Source: Catalinimonas alkaloidigena
GTDB lineage: Bacteria; Bacteroidota; Bacteroidia; Cytophagales; Cyclobacteriaceae
DNA length: 64,000 nt
Assembly: GCF_029504655.1 (NCBI RefSeq)
Contig: NZ_JAQFIL010000001.1
Span: 811,001 to 875,000 of the forward strand
Direction: 5' to 3'
A model generated the notes under the pieces. The model was not told where the DNA came from. It saw nothing but the letters and a program-made list of their open reading frames with translations, and did not search any database. Below are positions 53,518 to 60,946 of the stretch, in pieces. The translations under genes and the position numbers were made by a program. Numbering within the stretch: the stretch's first letter is position 1; every line of letters starts with the position of its first letter.

Positions 53518-53888
53518 GCCTGTATTTTATGCGGGTTTCACCTAAATGTCGAAGACTTAGAAGCTGTTTGAATTAGTTTCTTTACGCTACAAACACGTCT
53601 TTTGAGCTACAACTTTGTTGCTTTTTCGGCCCGTAGCTTTGGCTACGCCCTTCAAAAGTGCCTCGTTTCGCCTCAAAACTCATTGTTTTCGCTAGTAAAT
53701 AAATAACTCAAACAGCTTCTGAAAACAACTAATCGCTTTCACAATTGTCACTCAGCTTATGCGCTTTAAGATAGTAGTATACCTCTTTTGGTCTGGCAAT
53801 CAAAAAATAATAATTTGTATTTTAGAAACGAGAAGCTTTATCCGGCAGACAGCCTATCGCAAATAATACTAAGCATACAACCTATACG
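53518..53888. other. Divergent intergenic region holding a palindromic repeat
   Basis: 371 bp between the exonuclease-like gene and the enolase-family gene. It holds the imperfect palindrome 53559-53720; 53721-53888 must carry the enolase-family promoter, of which I see no clear element. Confidence 0.5.
53559..53720. repeat. 162-bp imperfect palindromic repeat (MITE-like)
   Basis: The ends AGAAGCTGTTTGA (53559-53571) and TCAAACAGCTTCT (53708-53720) are a perfect 13-bp inverted repeat. Similarity continues inward with gaps (TTTAC, CTTTTGAG against its complement), and the centre has a short hairpin CGTAGC/GCTACG. No ORF and no clear target duplication. It looks like a dispersed palindromic repeat spread by a transposase encoded elsewhere. 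Confidence 0.6.
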
Positions 53889-55058
53889 ATGAAGATTAAA
53901 AAAGTTACCAGCAAAGTATACCAATGGAAAGGGGAAGTTAAAACCTCCGACACCATTTTTGCCACCCCACTGAGCACCTTGCCTTTCCAAAAGGATTCAC
54001 AGGCGCCTTTCCGCTTTTTCAGCTGGCTGGTGGTGGAAATAGAAACTGACAATGGCCTGACAGGCATCGGCAATGCCGGCCTTTCTCCCGACATCACCAA
54101 AAATATTATTGACAGCAGATTAGCCCCGCTTTTGGCCGGAGAGAATCCCTTGAATACCGAATATCTTTATGAGAAAATGTATCGCTCCAGTGTAGCTTAT
54201 GGGCGAAAAGGAGCCGTGATGGCTGCCCTCAGCGCGGTGGATATCGCCCTCTGGGATATCAAAGGGCTGCATTTGCGCCAGCCGGTGTTTATGCTTCTGG
54301 GCGGCAGAACCAAAGCTTCTATTCCTGCCTACTACAGCAGATTATATACTCGTAATTTGGATGAACTGCAAGAAGAAGCGGCCGCCTTTAAAGCCCAGGG
54401 GTTTGATGCTATGAAACTTCGCTGCGGTTACCCAATGACCGAAGGTCTGAAGGGCATGAAGAAAAATGTAGAGATGGTAAAAGTAGTAAGAGAAACTGTA
54501 GGCGATGAAGTAGATGTGATGCTGGATGCCTACATGGGCTTTGACTTTTATTTTGCCAAGCGCTTTCTCAAAGCTCTTGAGCCTTATAACCTTCGCTGGG
54601 TAGAAGAGCTTCTGCTACCCGACGAGATCTCCAACTTCGCGAAGCTTAAGCAGACCACAGATATTCCCATCTCCGGGGGGGAACATGAATTTGGTCGCTA
54701 TGGCTTTCATGAGTTATTGCAGGCCAATGCTCTGGATATCATACAATTTGATACCAATCGGGTGGGGGGCTTTACCGAAGCGCAAAGAATTTGTCATATG
54801 GCGCAGGTCCATGGGGTGGAGATAATCCCTCACGGCGGACAGATGCACAACCTGCATGTGGTAATGAGCTCATTTGCCAGTCCGATGGCTGAATACTTTC
54901 CTAAGACCCCGGTTGAAGTAGGTAATGAGCTATTCTGGTATATCTTTGATGGAGAAGCGGAGGCAGAAAACGGTCAACTGCAATTGGATGATCAGAAACC
55001 TGGCATGGGTTTGACCCTGAAAATGGAAGGGCTGGAAAATTTTGAAATCATTGAATAA
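53889..55058 (+). CDS. Enolase-superfamily sugar-acid dehydratase (mandelate racemase/muconate lactonizing type)
   Basis: 389 aa, cytosolic. Active-site residues in order: Lys176 and Arg178 in GFDAMKLRCGYP, metal ligands Asp213 (VMLDAYMGF), Glu239 (WVEELLLPDE) and Glu265 (SGGEHEFGRYGF), and His315 in IIPHGGQMH. The GEHE-RYGF and PHG blocks resemble L-rhamnonate dehydratase-type members, so dehydration of an aldonate (rhamnonate, fuconate or similar) to a 2-keto-3-deoxy acid is the best guess. The AraD1-like gene 102 bp downstream supports a non-phosphorylating sugar-acid pathway. Exact substrate uncertain. Confidence 0.85.
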   Translation: MKIKKVTSKVYQWKGEVKTSDTIFATPLSTLPFQKDSQAPFRFFSWLVVEIETDNGLTGIGNAGLSPDITKNIIDSRLAPLLAGENPLNTEYLYEKMYRSSVAYGRKGAVMAALSAVDIALWDIKGLHLRQPVFMLLGGRTKASIPAYYSRLYTRNLDELQEEAAAFKAQGFDAMKLRCGYPMTEGLKGMKKNVEMVKVVRETVGDEVDVMLDAYMGFDFYFAKRFLKALEPYNLRWVEELLLPDEISNFAKLKQTTDIPISGGEHEFGRYGFHELLQANALDIIQFDTNRVGGFTEAQRICHMAQVHGVEIIPHGGQMHNLHVVMSSFASPMAEYFPKTPVEVGNELFWYIFDGEAEAENGQLQLDDQKPGMGLTLKMEGLENFEIIE

Positions 55059-55160
55059 GTTCAGCCTGAAGTGGGGCGGCTTGAAAAGCTCGGCTTAATT
55101 TCCGATATGCACGGGAAGAAGTTATACAGTAAAGCAGGAATTTATCAATATATCGCTGAC

Positions 55161-56168
55161 ATGATACATTTAGTCCAGTTAATACACCCTAATGAAGGCA
55201 GGAGAATAGCCTTGGTAGATGAAGCCCGCCTGATACTCTTAGATAACCATTATTCTGTATATGAGCTGGCACAGGAAGCCTTGAAAGAAGGAAAAAAGCT
55301 GGGCGCTTGCATAGATGCTTCGCTCAGCCAAGGTACACTTGATTACGAAAAAGTTTATGAGTGCAAATCAGACTGGCAGCTTTTACCGGCTTTTGACCTG
55401 CCCGAGAATCCTGCTGCCTGTATAGTTTCAGGCACTGGACTCACCCATAAGAGCAGCGCCTTGAACCGGCAGAGCATGCATCAGGCAGAGCAGCATGAAT
55501 TGACAGACAGTATGCAAATGTACCAGTGGGGGGTGGAGGGAGGTAAACCTTCGGAAAATAGCATAGGCATTCAGGCGGAATGGTTTTATAAAGGACAAGC
55601 TGATGTGTTGCGAGCACACGGTGAGGCGCTGGAAGTTCCCTCCTTTGGAGAGGACGGTGGTGAAGAACCTGAAGTAGCAGGTATCTATGTCGTTGACTCC
55701 CATGGTACCCCCCGTAGACTGGGCTTCTGTACCGCCAATGAGTTCTCCGACCATAAGATGGAGAAAAAGAACTATCTGTACCTGGCTCCCTCCAAGTTGC
55801 GTAATTGTGCCATTGGTCCTGAACTGGTATTAGGCCATGACTTTCAGGATATAAGTGGTAAGGTGAGAATTTACAGGGAGGGTAAAAGTATCTGGACTAA
55901 AGAAATCCATACTGGAGAAAAATATATGGCGCACAGTCTGGCCAATCTGGAGTATCATCATTTTAAATATCCGGGACACAGAATACCTTTTCAGGCGCAT
56001 GTCCATTTTTTCGGTGCCGACGCCTTCAGCTTTGGCGAACAGATTCAATTGGAAGATAAAGACCTGATGGAAGTACATTGGGAGGGGATGGGTAGAGCAT
56101 TGAGGAATACTTTACATATTTCTTCAGAAAAAGAAAAGATGTTTTATATCCGAAAAATGGAAGTATAG
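55161..56168 (+). CDS. AraD1/GguC-type protein of the fumarylacetoacetate hydrolase superfamily
   Basis: 335 aa from the ATG at 55161 (MIHLVQLIHPNEGRRIALVDE), the normal beginning of this family; the frame is open further upstream (GTG at 55071, ATG at 55107) but those residues have no family match. GTGLTHKSSALNRQSMH, GIQAEWFYKG, GGEEPEVAGIYVVD (acidic metal ligands) and CIGPEL-like NCAIGPELVLG are family landmarks. AraD1 proteins are 2-keto-3-deoxy-sugar-acid dehydratases or related lyases. It should act on the product of the enolase-family dehydratase upstream. Confidence 0.8.
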   Translation: MIHLVQLIHPNEGRRIALVDEARLILLDNHYSVYELAQEALKEGKKLGACIDASLSQGTLDYEKVYECKSDWQLLPAFDLPENPAACIVSGTGLTHKSSALNRQSMHQAEQHELTDSMQMYQWGVEGGKPSENSIGIQAEWFYKGQADVLRAHGEALEVPSFGEDGGEEPEVAGIYVVDSHGTPRRLGFCTANEFSDHKMEKKNYLYLAPSKLRNCAIGPELVLGHDFQDISGKVRIYREGKSIWTKEIHTGEKYMAHSLANLEYHHFKYPGHRIPFQAHVHFFGADAFSFGEQIQLEDKDLMEVHWEGMGRALRNTLHISSEKEKMFYIRKMEV

Positions 56169-56624
56169 CGTAATTATTATATAAGGCGAGTCAATGCTGT
56201 AAGTCTTACCCTTATCTGTTCATCTACTCCCCCTGTCATCCCTTCAGAGATCTTTTGTAAGTTTGAAATGGGAAGCTATGGAATAATCTTGCATTATTTT
56301 ATGAGCAGTAATTTTTGATGCCTATCTGAATGCAGGTACAGCCTTATAGGCTCCTACTGAGATTTATGCCCCTAAACTTTTCTTCAAATAATCAGCAGGT
56401 TCCTTCCTGGATGACAAAGGAGGGAGGGAACTTTGTCAATATGAAATTCAACTGACTATTTAATAAAGACAGTAAAATTATTATTATAATGACTAATAAT
56501 TAAACTTTAGCAACATAAGGAGTTAAAAATTATTATTTTTGTCTACTTTGGTATAAACGGCTTGTTAGTTTTATCCCATTTGGAAACACAACAAGTAATA
56601 ATCAGACTAACCTAACTACCTATC
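56169..56624. other. Intergenic region upstream of the Zorya-like operon
   Basis: 456 bp: left copy of the direct repeat (56183-56427), then about 195 bp of very AT-rich sequence that must carry the operon promoter. No unambiguous promoter motif is visible. Confidence 0.6.
56183..56427 (+). repeat. Left copy of direct repeat flanking the Zorya-like operon
   Basis: About 245 bp that recur at 59410-59657 in the same orientation. Shared blocks include AAGGCGAG, CCCCTGTCATCCC, GTTTGAAATGGGA, CATTATTTTATGAG, TTTGATG, ACAGCCTTATA, TGAGATTTATG, TTTTCTTCAAA, AATCAGCAGGTTCC and TCCTGGA-GACAAAG. By eye about three quarters of positions agree. No ORF. Confidence 0.82.
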
Positions 56625-57833
56625 ATGATTACTATTCTCTTTATTGTTTTTACACTTGGTTTACCTTTCATATTCAGAAATAAATTACCTGCGAATACTT
56701 TAGCCAATATAGCTGCCTCCATTGGGATACTTGGAACATTCGTAGGAGTAACAATTAGTCTTTTTAATTTTGATGTAAATGATGTAGCGAGAAGTGTACC
56801 GCAATTACTTGAAGGTTTAAAGATAGCATTTATCACCTCCATCTCTGGCATGGGAGTTTCCTTATTGATTAAAGTTTTTCCTGACTTTTTTGGGCATGAT
56901 GTAGATTCTTCTGAAGAAACGCAAAGAAATTTCCAAATGAACGAGATGATGAGGGAACTCAGGTTGATTAATCAGGGTATTTCAGGAGAAAGAGAGGGTT
57001 CTTTATTCACCCAATTGAAGCAATTCAGGCACTCTAATGCTCATCGCTTAGAACTGATAGATAATTCATTAAGGGAGTTTGGGGAAAAGATGGTAGCAGA
57101 TAGTACTCAATCATTGATTGATGCATTAACACAGGTGATGCAGGATTTTAATACTAAGATTAATGAGCAATTGGGAGATAATTTTAAAAAGTTCAATGAA
57201 GCATTAGGTATAATGCACCAGTGGCAACAAGAATATGCGAAACAGGTGCAGCAAATGACAGATCAATTTTACCGCTCCCTTGAAACTATTGAGGAGTGTG
57301 AAGCAGTGCTACAGAGTATAAGCAAGGAAGCCAGTACCTACCATCAATCAGCGAAAAAACTAGATGTATTGTTGGAGAATCTGAATGTAAACCTGGTAGG
57401 ATTGAGCGAAATGTCTGAAAATGTGAAAGAAGCTTTTCCAATCATTGATAAGAAAATCAATGAACTGATTACTCGTTTTGCTTCTTCGGTAGAATCCGCG
57501 GTAAGGGAAAATAACCGTATGATGCAGTCTCAACGTGAAGCTATAGACTCACAAATCAATACTTTCCAGAAATCTTATGAAGAGATTGGGCAACAACAGC
57601 ATAAGTTAATCTCTGATCTAAGTGGCAGGATGGATAAATTGATGTTTGAAAACTCAGATCGTATCAAAACTCAAATGACTGCATTGGATGAAGAATTGGG
57701 AGAACAATTAAAGAAATCTATTGATTCATTGGGTAAGCAACTTACCTCGCTTTCTATGCAGTTTGTTGAGGATTACACACCTCTTACTACAAAACTCAAA
57801 GACCTTGTGCAACTTTCTTCACGCATCTCATAA
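56625..57833 (+). CDS. ZorA-like protein (MotA/TolQ-type proton channel subunit with long coiled-coil tail)
   Basis: 402 aa. Three hydrophobic helices lie in the first 90 residues: 3-17 (ILFIVFTLGLPFIF), 25-47 (LANIAASIGILGTFVGVTISLF) and 64-87 (LEGLKIAFITSISGMGVSLLI). GILGTFVGVT and LKIAFITSISGMG are the MotA/TolQ/ExbB-type channel motifs as seen in ZorA. The remaining ~310 residues are a long helical, mostly coiled-coil tail reaching into the cytosol. Together with the next gene it should form a proton-driven membrane complex that senses phage infection (Zorya knowledge). The 3' end overlaps the ZorB-like gene by 1 bp. AT-rich compared with its neighbours. Confidence 0.82.
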   Translation: MITILFIVFTLGLPFIFRNKLPANTLANIAASIGILGTFVGVTISLFNFDVNDVARSVPQLLEGLKIAFITSISGMGVSLLIKVFPDFFGHDVDSSEETQRNFQMNEMMRELRLINQGISGEREGSLFTQLKQFRHSNAHRLELIDNSLREFGEKMVADSTQSLIDALTQVMQDFNTKINEQLGDNFKKFNEALGIMHQWQQEYAKQVQQMTDQFYRSLETIEECEAVLQSISKEASTYHQSAKKLDVLLENLNVNLVGLSEMSENVKEAFPIIDKKINELITRFASSVESAVRENNRMMQSQREAIDSQINTFQKSYEEIGQQQHKLISDLSGRMDKLMFENSDRIKTQMTALDEELGEQLKKSIDSLGKQLTSLSMQFVEDYTPLTTKLKDLVQLSSRIS

Positions 57834-58546
57834 TGTTTTATCCTAGTAAGAATCAGGAAGCTCAGGAAGGAGAAAGTCAGTGGATATCTATCTCCGATCT
57901 GATGTCAGTGTTGATGATGATTTTTTTGTTCATCGCTATAAGTTATATGATCAATGTGGTTAAAGAAAGAGAAAGGATAAAAGAGATAGCTGTTGCTTAT
58001 AATCAGTTACAAGATGAACTCTATCAGGACTTACATAGTGAATTTGAAAATGATCTGGAAAAGTGGAACGCCAGCATTGACAGGCAAACTTTATCCATCA
58101 AATTTGAATCACCCGAAGTATTATTTGAGCAGGGTAGTGATGTTTTAAGAAATGAATTCAGAACTATTCTCATGGATTTTTTTCCTCGCTACATTAATAT
58201 TCTTACCAGTGAAAAATATATAGATGATATAGAAGAAATCAGGATAGAAGGCCATACTTCCAGTGAGTGGGCGACTAATAACTATCCTCAGGAAGCCTAT
58301 ATCGGAAACATGAAACTTTCTCAAGATCGTACCCGAGAAGTATTAGCTTATGTGCTTCTTTTAGATCAGGTCAAGGATAATAGAGCATGGATTAAAGATA
58401 AAGTTACGGCCAATGGTCTTTCTTCCAGCAAATTAGTAATAACAGAAGAGGGTGAAGAGGATAAAGATAAATCAAGAAGGGTTGAATTTAGGGTCAGAAC
58501 CAATGCCGAAAAAAGAATGGTTAAAATATTAACTGGAACAGAATGA
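57833..58546 (+). CDS. ZorB-like protein (MotB/OmpA-type)
   Basis: 237 aa. QWISISDLMSVLMMIFLFIAISYMI (about residues 16-40) is a single transmembrane helix beginning with an Asp (SISDLM), the proton-carrying residue in MotB-like plugs. Residues about 85-235 are an OmpA/MotB-like peptidoglycan-binding domain (PEVLFEQGSDVLRNEF, IRIEGHTSSEW, LSQDRTREVLAYVL, KSRRVEFRV). It overlaps both neighbours by 1 and 4 bp, so the three genes are translationally coupled. With ZorA it should form the stator-like core of a Zorya-type defence complex. Confidence 0.88.
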   Translation: MFYPSKNQEAQEGESQWISISDLMSVLMMIFLFIAISYMINVVKERERIKEIAVAYNQLQDELYQDLHSEFENDLEKWNASIDRQTLSIKFESPEVLFEQGSDVLRNEFRTILMDFFPRYINILTSEKYIDDIEEIRIEGHTSSEWATNNYPQEAYIGNMKLSQDRTREVLAYVLLLDQVKDNRAWIKDKVTANGLSSSKLVITEEGEEDKDKSRRVEFRVRTNAEKRMVKILTGTE

Positions 58547-59376
58547 AACTCACAGATTTTAGCAAGGACGATGACTTTAATAAGCTGAGGAAAATGATGG
58601 GGGCAAGCCTTCGGGACTATTCTTCTAAAGTAACATGGGAGGGAACAACAATCAGTACTGAACTTGATTTACACGGTGAAGTTGAGGTACCCTTTGAGTT
58701 ACTTACTGTTGAAGATGATAAGACAATTACATTAGCAGGTAGGAGAGTTTTAGTATATATCCGTGACCAACATGCAGAGTATTATCCAAATTACAGATAT
58801 CATCTTGCAAATTGTAGAACCTTAGTAGATTTTCAAAATAGTGGAAGGTTTAACAAATATGTTGCATCCATTAGAACAGATGGGACTTTTCGTGTTAATG
58901 TAATTCACGAAAATGGCGATGTTGAAAAAGATAAAGATGAAAACCTTTATGTATGTAAAAATTGCTTATCAGCACTTAATTACAAAGGTTATAACCAATC
59001 GTCTGAGATAAAAAGAAAGGTATTTAAAAATTTTGACCTGGATGAGTTTTTCAAATTGTACAACCGCCAGAATATTTTAAAGCCTACGAAAACTGATGCC
59101 ACAGCGCCGATCAATGATTACCCTCCTGAGTGGAATTTAATCTCATTAAATTACCGAATTAGGAAAAGCTTTAAGTGTGAGGAATGCAAGCTTGATTTGA
59201 GTCATACTCCTAAATACCTTCAAGTTCATCATAAGAATGGATTAAAGAACGAATGTGGTGAGGAAAATCTTGAAGCTCTATGTTTAAGGTGTCATGCTCG
59301 TCAGTCTGGGCATGGCCATATGTTTGCCCATCCTGATTACAATTCATTTATAACGCTGTATCCTGAACTGTCTTGA
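58543..59376 (+). CDS. HNH nuclease effector of the Zorya-like system (ZorE-like)
   Basis: 277 aa cytosolic protein. The C-terminal third is an HNH nuclease with structural zinc: Cys212/Cys215 (FKCEEC), His229-His230 (LQVHHKNG), Asn242 (EENLEAL) and Cys247/Cys250-His251 (CLRCHARQSGH). The N-terminal region has no family I can name but includes HLANCRTL and YVCKNCLSALNYKGY, whose Cys residues could bind a second zinc. Fusion of ZorA-ZorB with one HNH effector is the type II Zorya arrangement, where the nuclease is ZorE. Orthology of the N-terminal half to ZorE is not proven here. Confidence 0.78.
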   Translation: MKLTDFSKDDDFNKLRKMMGASLRDYSSKVTWEGTTISTELDLHGEVEVPFELLTVEDDKTITLAGRRVLVYIRDQHAEYYPNYRYHLANCRTLVDFQNSGRFNKYVASIRTDGTFRVNVIHENGDVEKDKDENLYVCKNCLSALNYKGYNQSSEIKRKVFKNFDLDEFFKLYNRQNILKPTKTDATAPINDYPPEWNLISLNYRIRKSFKCEECKLDLSHTPKYLQVHHKNGLKNECGEENLEALCLRCHARQSGHGHMFAHPDYNSFITLYPELS

Positions 59377-59409
59377 GTTTTAATTCCTGCTGCATGTTTA
59401 ATACTAAGT

Positions 59410-59657
59410 AAGGCGAGCTAATTCCATGAGTATTACACTTTAACTACTTTGCTAATCCCCCCCCTGTCATCCCGTCAGGGATCTTTTTTGGTTTGAAATG
59501 GGAGGTTTTGAATAAACTCCACATTATTTTATGAGTAGTGACCTTTGATGTCTTATGCTATTGCAAATACAGCCTTATATGCTCCGAATGAGATTTATGA
59601 TCTTTAAATTTTCTTCAAACAATCAGCAGGTTCCATCCTGGAGGACAAAGTAGAGGG
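59410..59657 (+). repeat. Right copy of direct repeat flanking the Zorya-like operon
   Basis: Second copy of the repeat at 56183-56427, same orientation, about 248 bp. It begins 34 bp after the HNH gene stop. The two copies start 3.2 kb apart and enclose exactly the three-gene operon. Confidence 0.82.
59469..59489 (+). terminator. Probable terminator of the Zorya-like operon, inside the right repeat
   Basis: ATCCC-GTCA-GGGAT stem-loop followed by CTTTTTT. The stem is only 5 bp, but the loop and T-run are well placed, 93 bp after the last stop. The left repeat copy has an imperfect version. Confidence 0.5.
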
Positions 59658-59802
59658 GTTTATTGCACCTCAAAGGATTTTGCTGCTTCTGATTTACCGA
59701 CTTTCTTATTCCTTCCTACTCATTCACTGAAGTTATGTGCCTTTCCGGCATTCGCAGTAATGATAGACTTTTGTGCTTCCCCTTTATCAGTCCTGGCTGA
59801 AT

Positions 59803-60039
59803 ATGAATTTATTGGATATGAACAAAGGCTTGTTCAGTGAAAAGAAGAGCAGCGGCAATGCAGGAGAAAATCAGGCCATTAAGGAATTGAGCGCCTGATA
59901 TGAGGACTTTCCTAAGCTGGCGCGTATCGCTTTCAAGGATAATCCACAGGTATTAGAGTCTTTTGGCATGGTGATGTCCACGCAGCAGAAAAAAAGGTGG
60001 AAAGCATTACTTAAGAATAAAATAAAACTGCCACCCTGA
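59803..60039 (+). pseudogene. Decayed small ORF with internal stop
   Basis: From the ATG at 59803 the frame reads MNLLDMNKGLFSEKKSSGNA then GENQAIKELSA, meets TGA at 59896-59898, and continues YEDFPKLARIAFKDNPQVLE then SFGMVMSTQQKKRWKALLKN to TGA 60037-60039. Composition and continuity across the stop suggest an inactivated gene of about 78 codons. I do not recognise the family. It may be a leftover of the mobile context around the Zorya-like operon. Confidence 0.4.
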
Positions 60040-60060
60040 AATTACTTCAGGTTGGCAGTT
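60026..60060. terminator. Terminator of the OmpH-family gene
   Basis: AACTGCCAACCTGAA and TTTCAGGGTGGCAGTT (minus strand) form a long stem of about 14 bp with one mismatch, then TTATTTTATTTT. It lies 19 bp after the OmpH stop. Confidence 0.78.
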
Positions 60061-60078
60061 CTTTACTTAAGAGCTAAA

Positions 60079-60717
60079 TTAATTAGCTGCTGTAGTGTCG
60101 GCAGGGGTTTCTGCGGTATTCTCAGCAGCATCCAGGCCTTTGTAACGCTTATTCAGACCTTCCACTACGGTTTTGGTAATGTCCAGGCTGTCGTCAGCAT
60201 ATAGTACGCCGCTATTTTTGGTATAAGTCAATACGACCTTAAAATTCTGGTCTGTACCATATTCTTCAAGGTAGTCAGCTACCTTATCATACAGTTCTTC
60301 CTGTACTTTGGCTTCGTCCTGCATCAGCTGGTTACTCAGGTTTTGCTGATACTGCATAAGGTTCTGCTGCTTCTTCATCAGGTCTTCTTCCAGCGCACGT
60401 GCCTGGTTCATGGTCATAGTACCCGCATTACGCTGAAAAGCGGTGATCTCACCTTGCAAACCTTTCGCGCGGTTTTCGTAGTCGGCCTGTAGCTTCTGGG
60501 CTTTTTCTTCTAACTCAGCTCTTTTGTCTTTGAAGAAGTCATAGTTCTCCAATAAAGTATCTGAATTAACATAAGCAATTTTAGGCATGGCACCAGTAGC
60601 CGTTGTGCCAGCAGTCTCTTCGGTCTGCGCAGGACTATCACCACTAAAGTGCAGCACATAAAGATAGATGACAGCGACTGCCAAAATACCATTAAGGATT
60701 AGGGATAAGTTTTTCAC
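60079..60717 (-). CDS. OmpH/Skp-family periplasmic chaperone
   Basis: 212 aa. N-terminal helix LILNGILAVAVIYLYVL serves as signal or anchor. After a low-complexity Thr/Ala linker the OmpH pattern begins (PKIAYVNSDTLLENYDFFKDKRAELEEKAQKLQADYENRAKG), with a long charged coiled coil (about 70-150) and a C-terminal beta return (FKVVLTYTKNSGVLYADDSLDIT). Skp-type chaperones hold unfolded outer membrane proteins as trimers with coiled-coil arms. A Thr/Ala-rich tail (AAENTAETPADTTAAN) ends the protein. Single gene between two terminators. Confidence 0.88.
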   Translation of the reverse strand: MKNLSLILNGILAVAVIYLYVLHFSGDSPAQTEETAGTTATGAMPKIAYVNSDTLLENYDFFKDKRAELEEKAQKLQADYENRAKGLQGEITAFQRNAGTMTMNQARALEEDLMKKQQNLMQYQQNLSNQLMQDEAKVQEELYDKVADYLEEYGTDQNFKVVLTYTKNSGVLYADDSLDITKTVVEGLNKRYKGLDAAENTAETPADTTAAN

Positions 60718-60755
60718 GATAAACTTTTTTGTTAATTACAATTTCTAATGAACAA

Positions 60756-60763
60756 CAAATATA
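60756..60763 (-). promoter_or_regulatory. Possible -7 element (TATATTTG) of the OmpH-family gene
   Basis: TATATTTG on the minus strand matches TAnnTTTG, 39 bp before the start at 60717. No well-spaced -33 TTTG is seen. Confidence 0.35.
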
Positions 60764-60877
60764 AGTAAAGCAAAACGAATGTTATACATGCTCGCTTATT
60801 CAAATATGAATTAACGTTTAAAGTATAGGTTGTCAAGCTTATGCGCTAGAAACCAAAATCATATTGTTAAAATTCCA

Positions 60878-60909
60878 AAAAAAACTCTTCTTCAGGGAGG
60901 AAGAAGAGT
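60878..60909 (-). terminator. Terminator of the nucleoside-permease-like gene
   Basis: Perfect 10-bp stem ACTCTTCTTC / GAAGAAGAGT with a 6-nt loop, followed on the minus strand by TTTTTTTT. It lies 38 bp after the permease stop. Confidence 0.88.
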
Positions 60910-60946
60910 CTGATGTTATGAAATCGCTCGGTAGTAAGCAAACTGT

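Larger units (their letters stand above)
59377..60078. other. 702-bp gap after the Zorya-like operon
   Basis: Holds the right copy of the direct repeat (59410-59657) with a terminator inside it, a decayed ORF (59803-60039) and the terminator of the OmpH gene. The stretch 59658-59802 shows nothing I can name. Confidence 0.7.
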
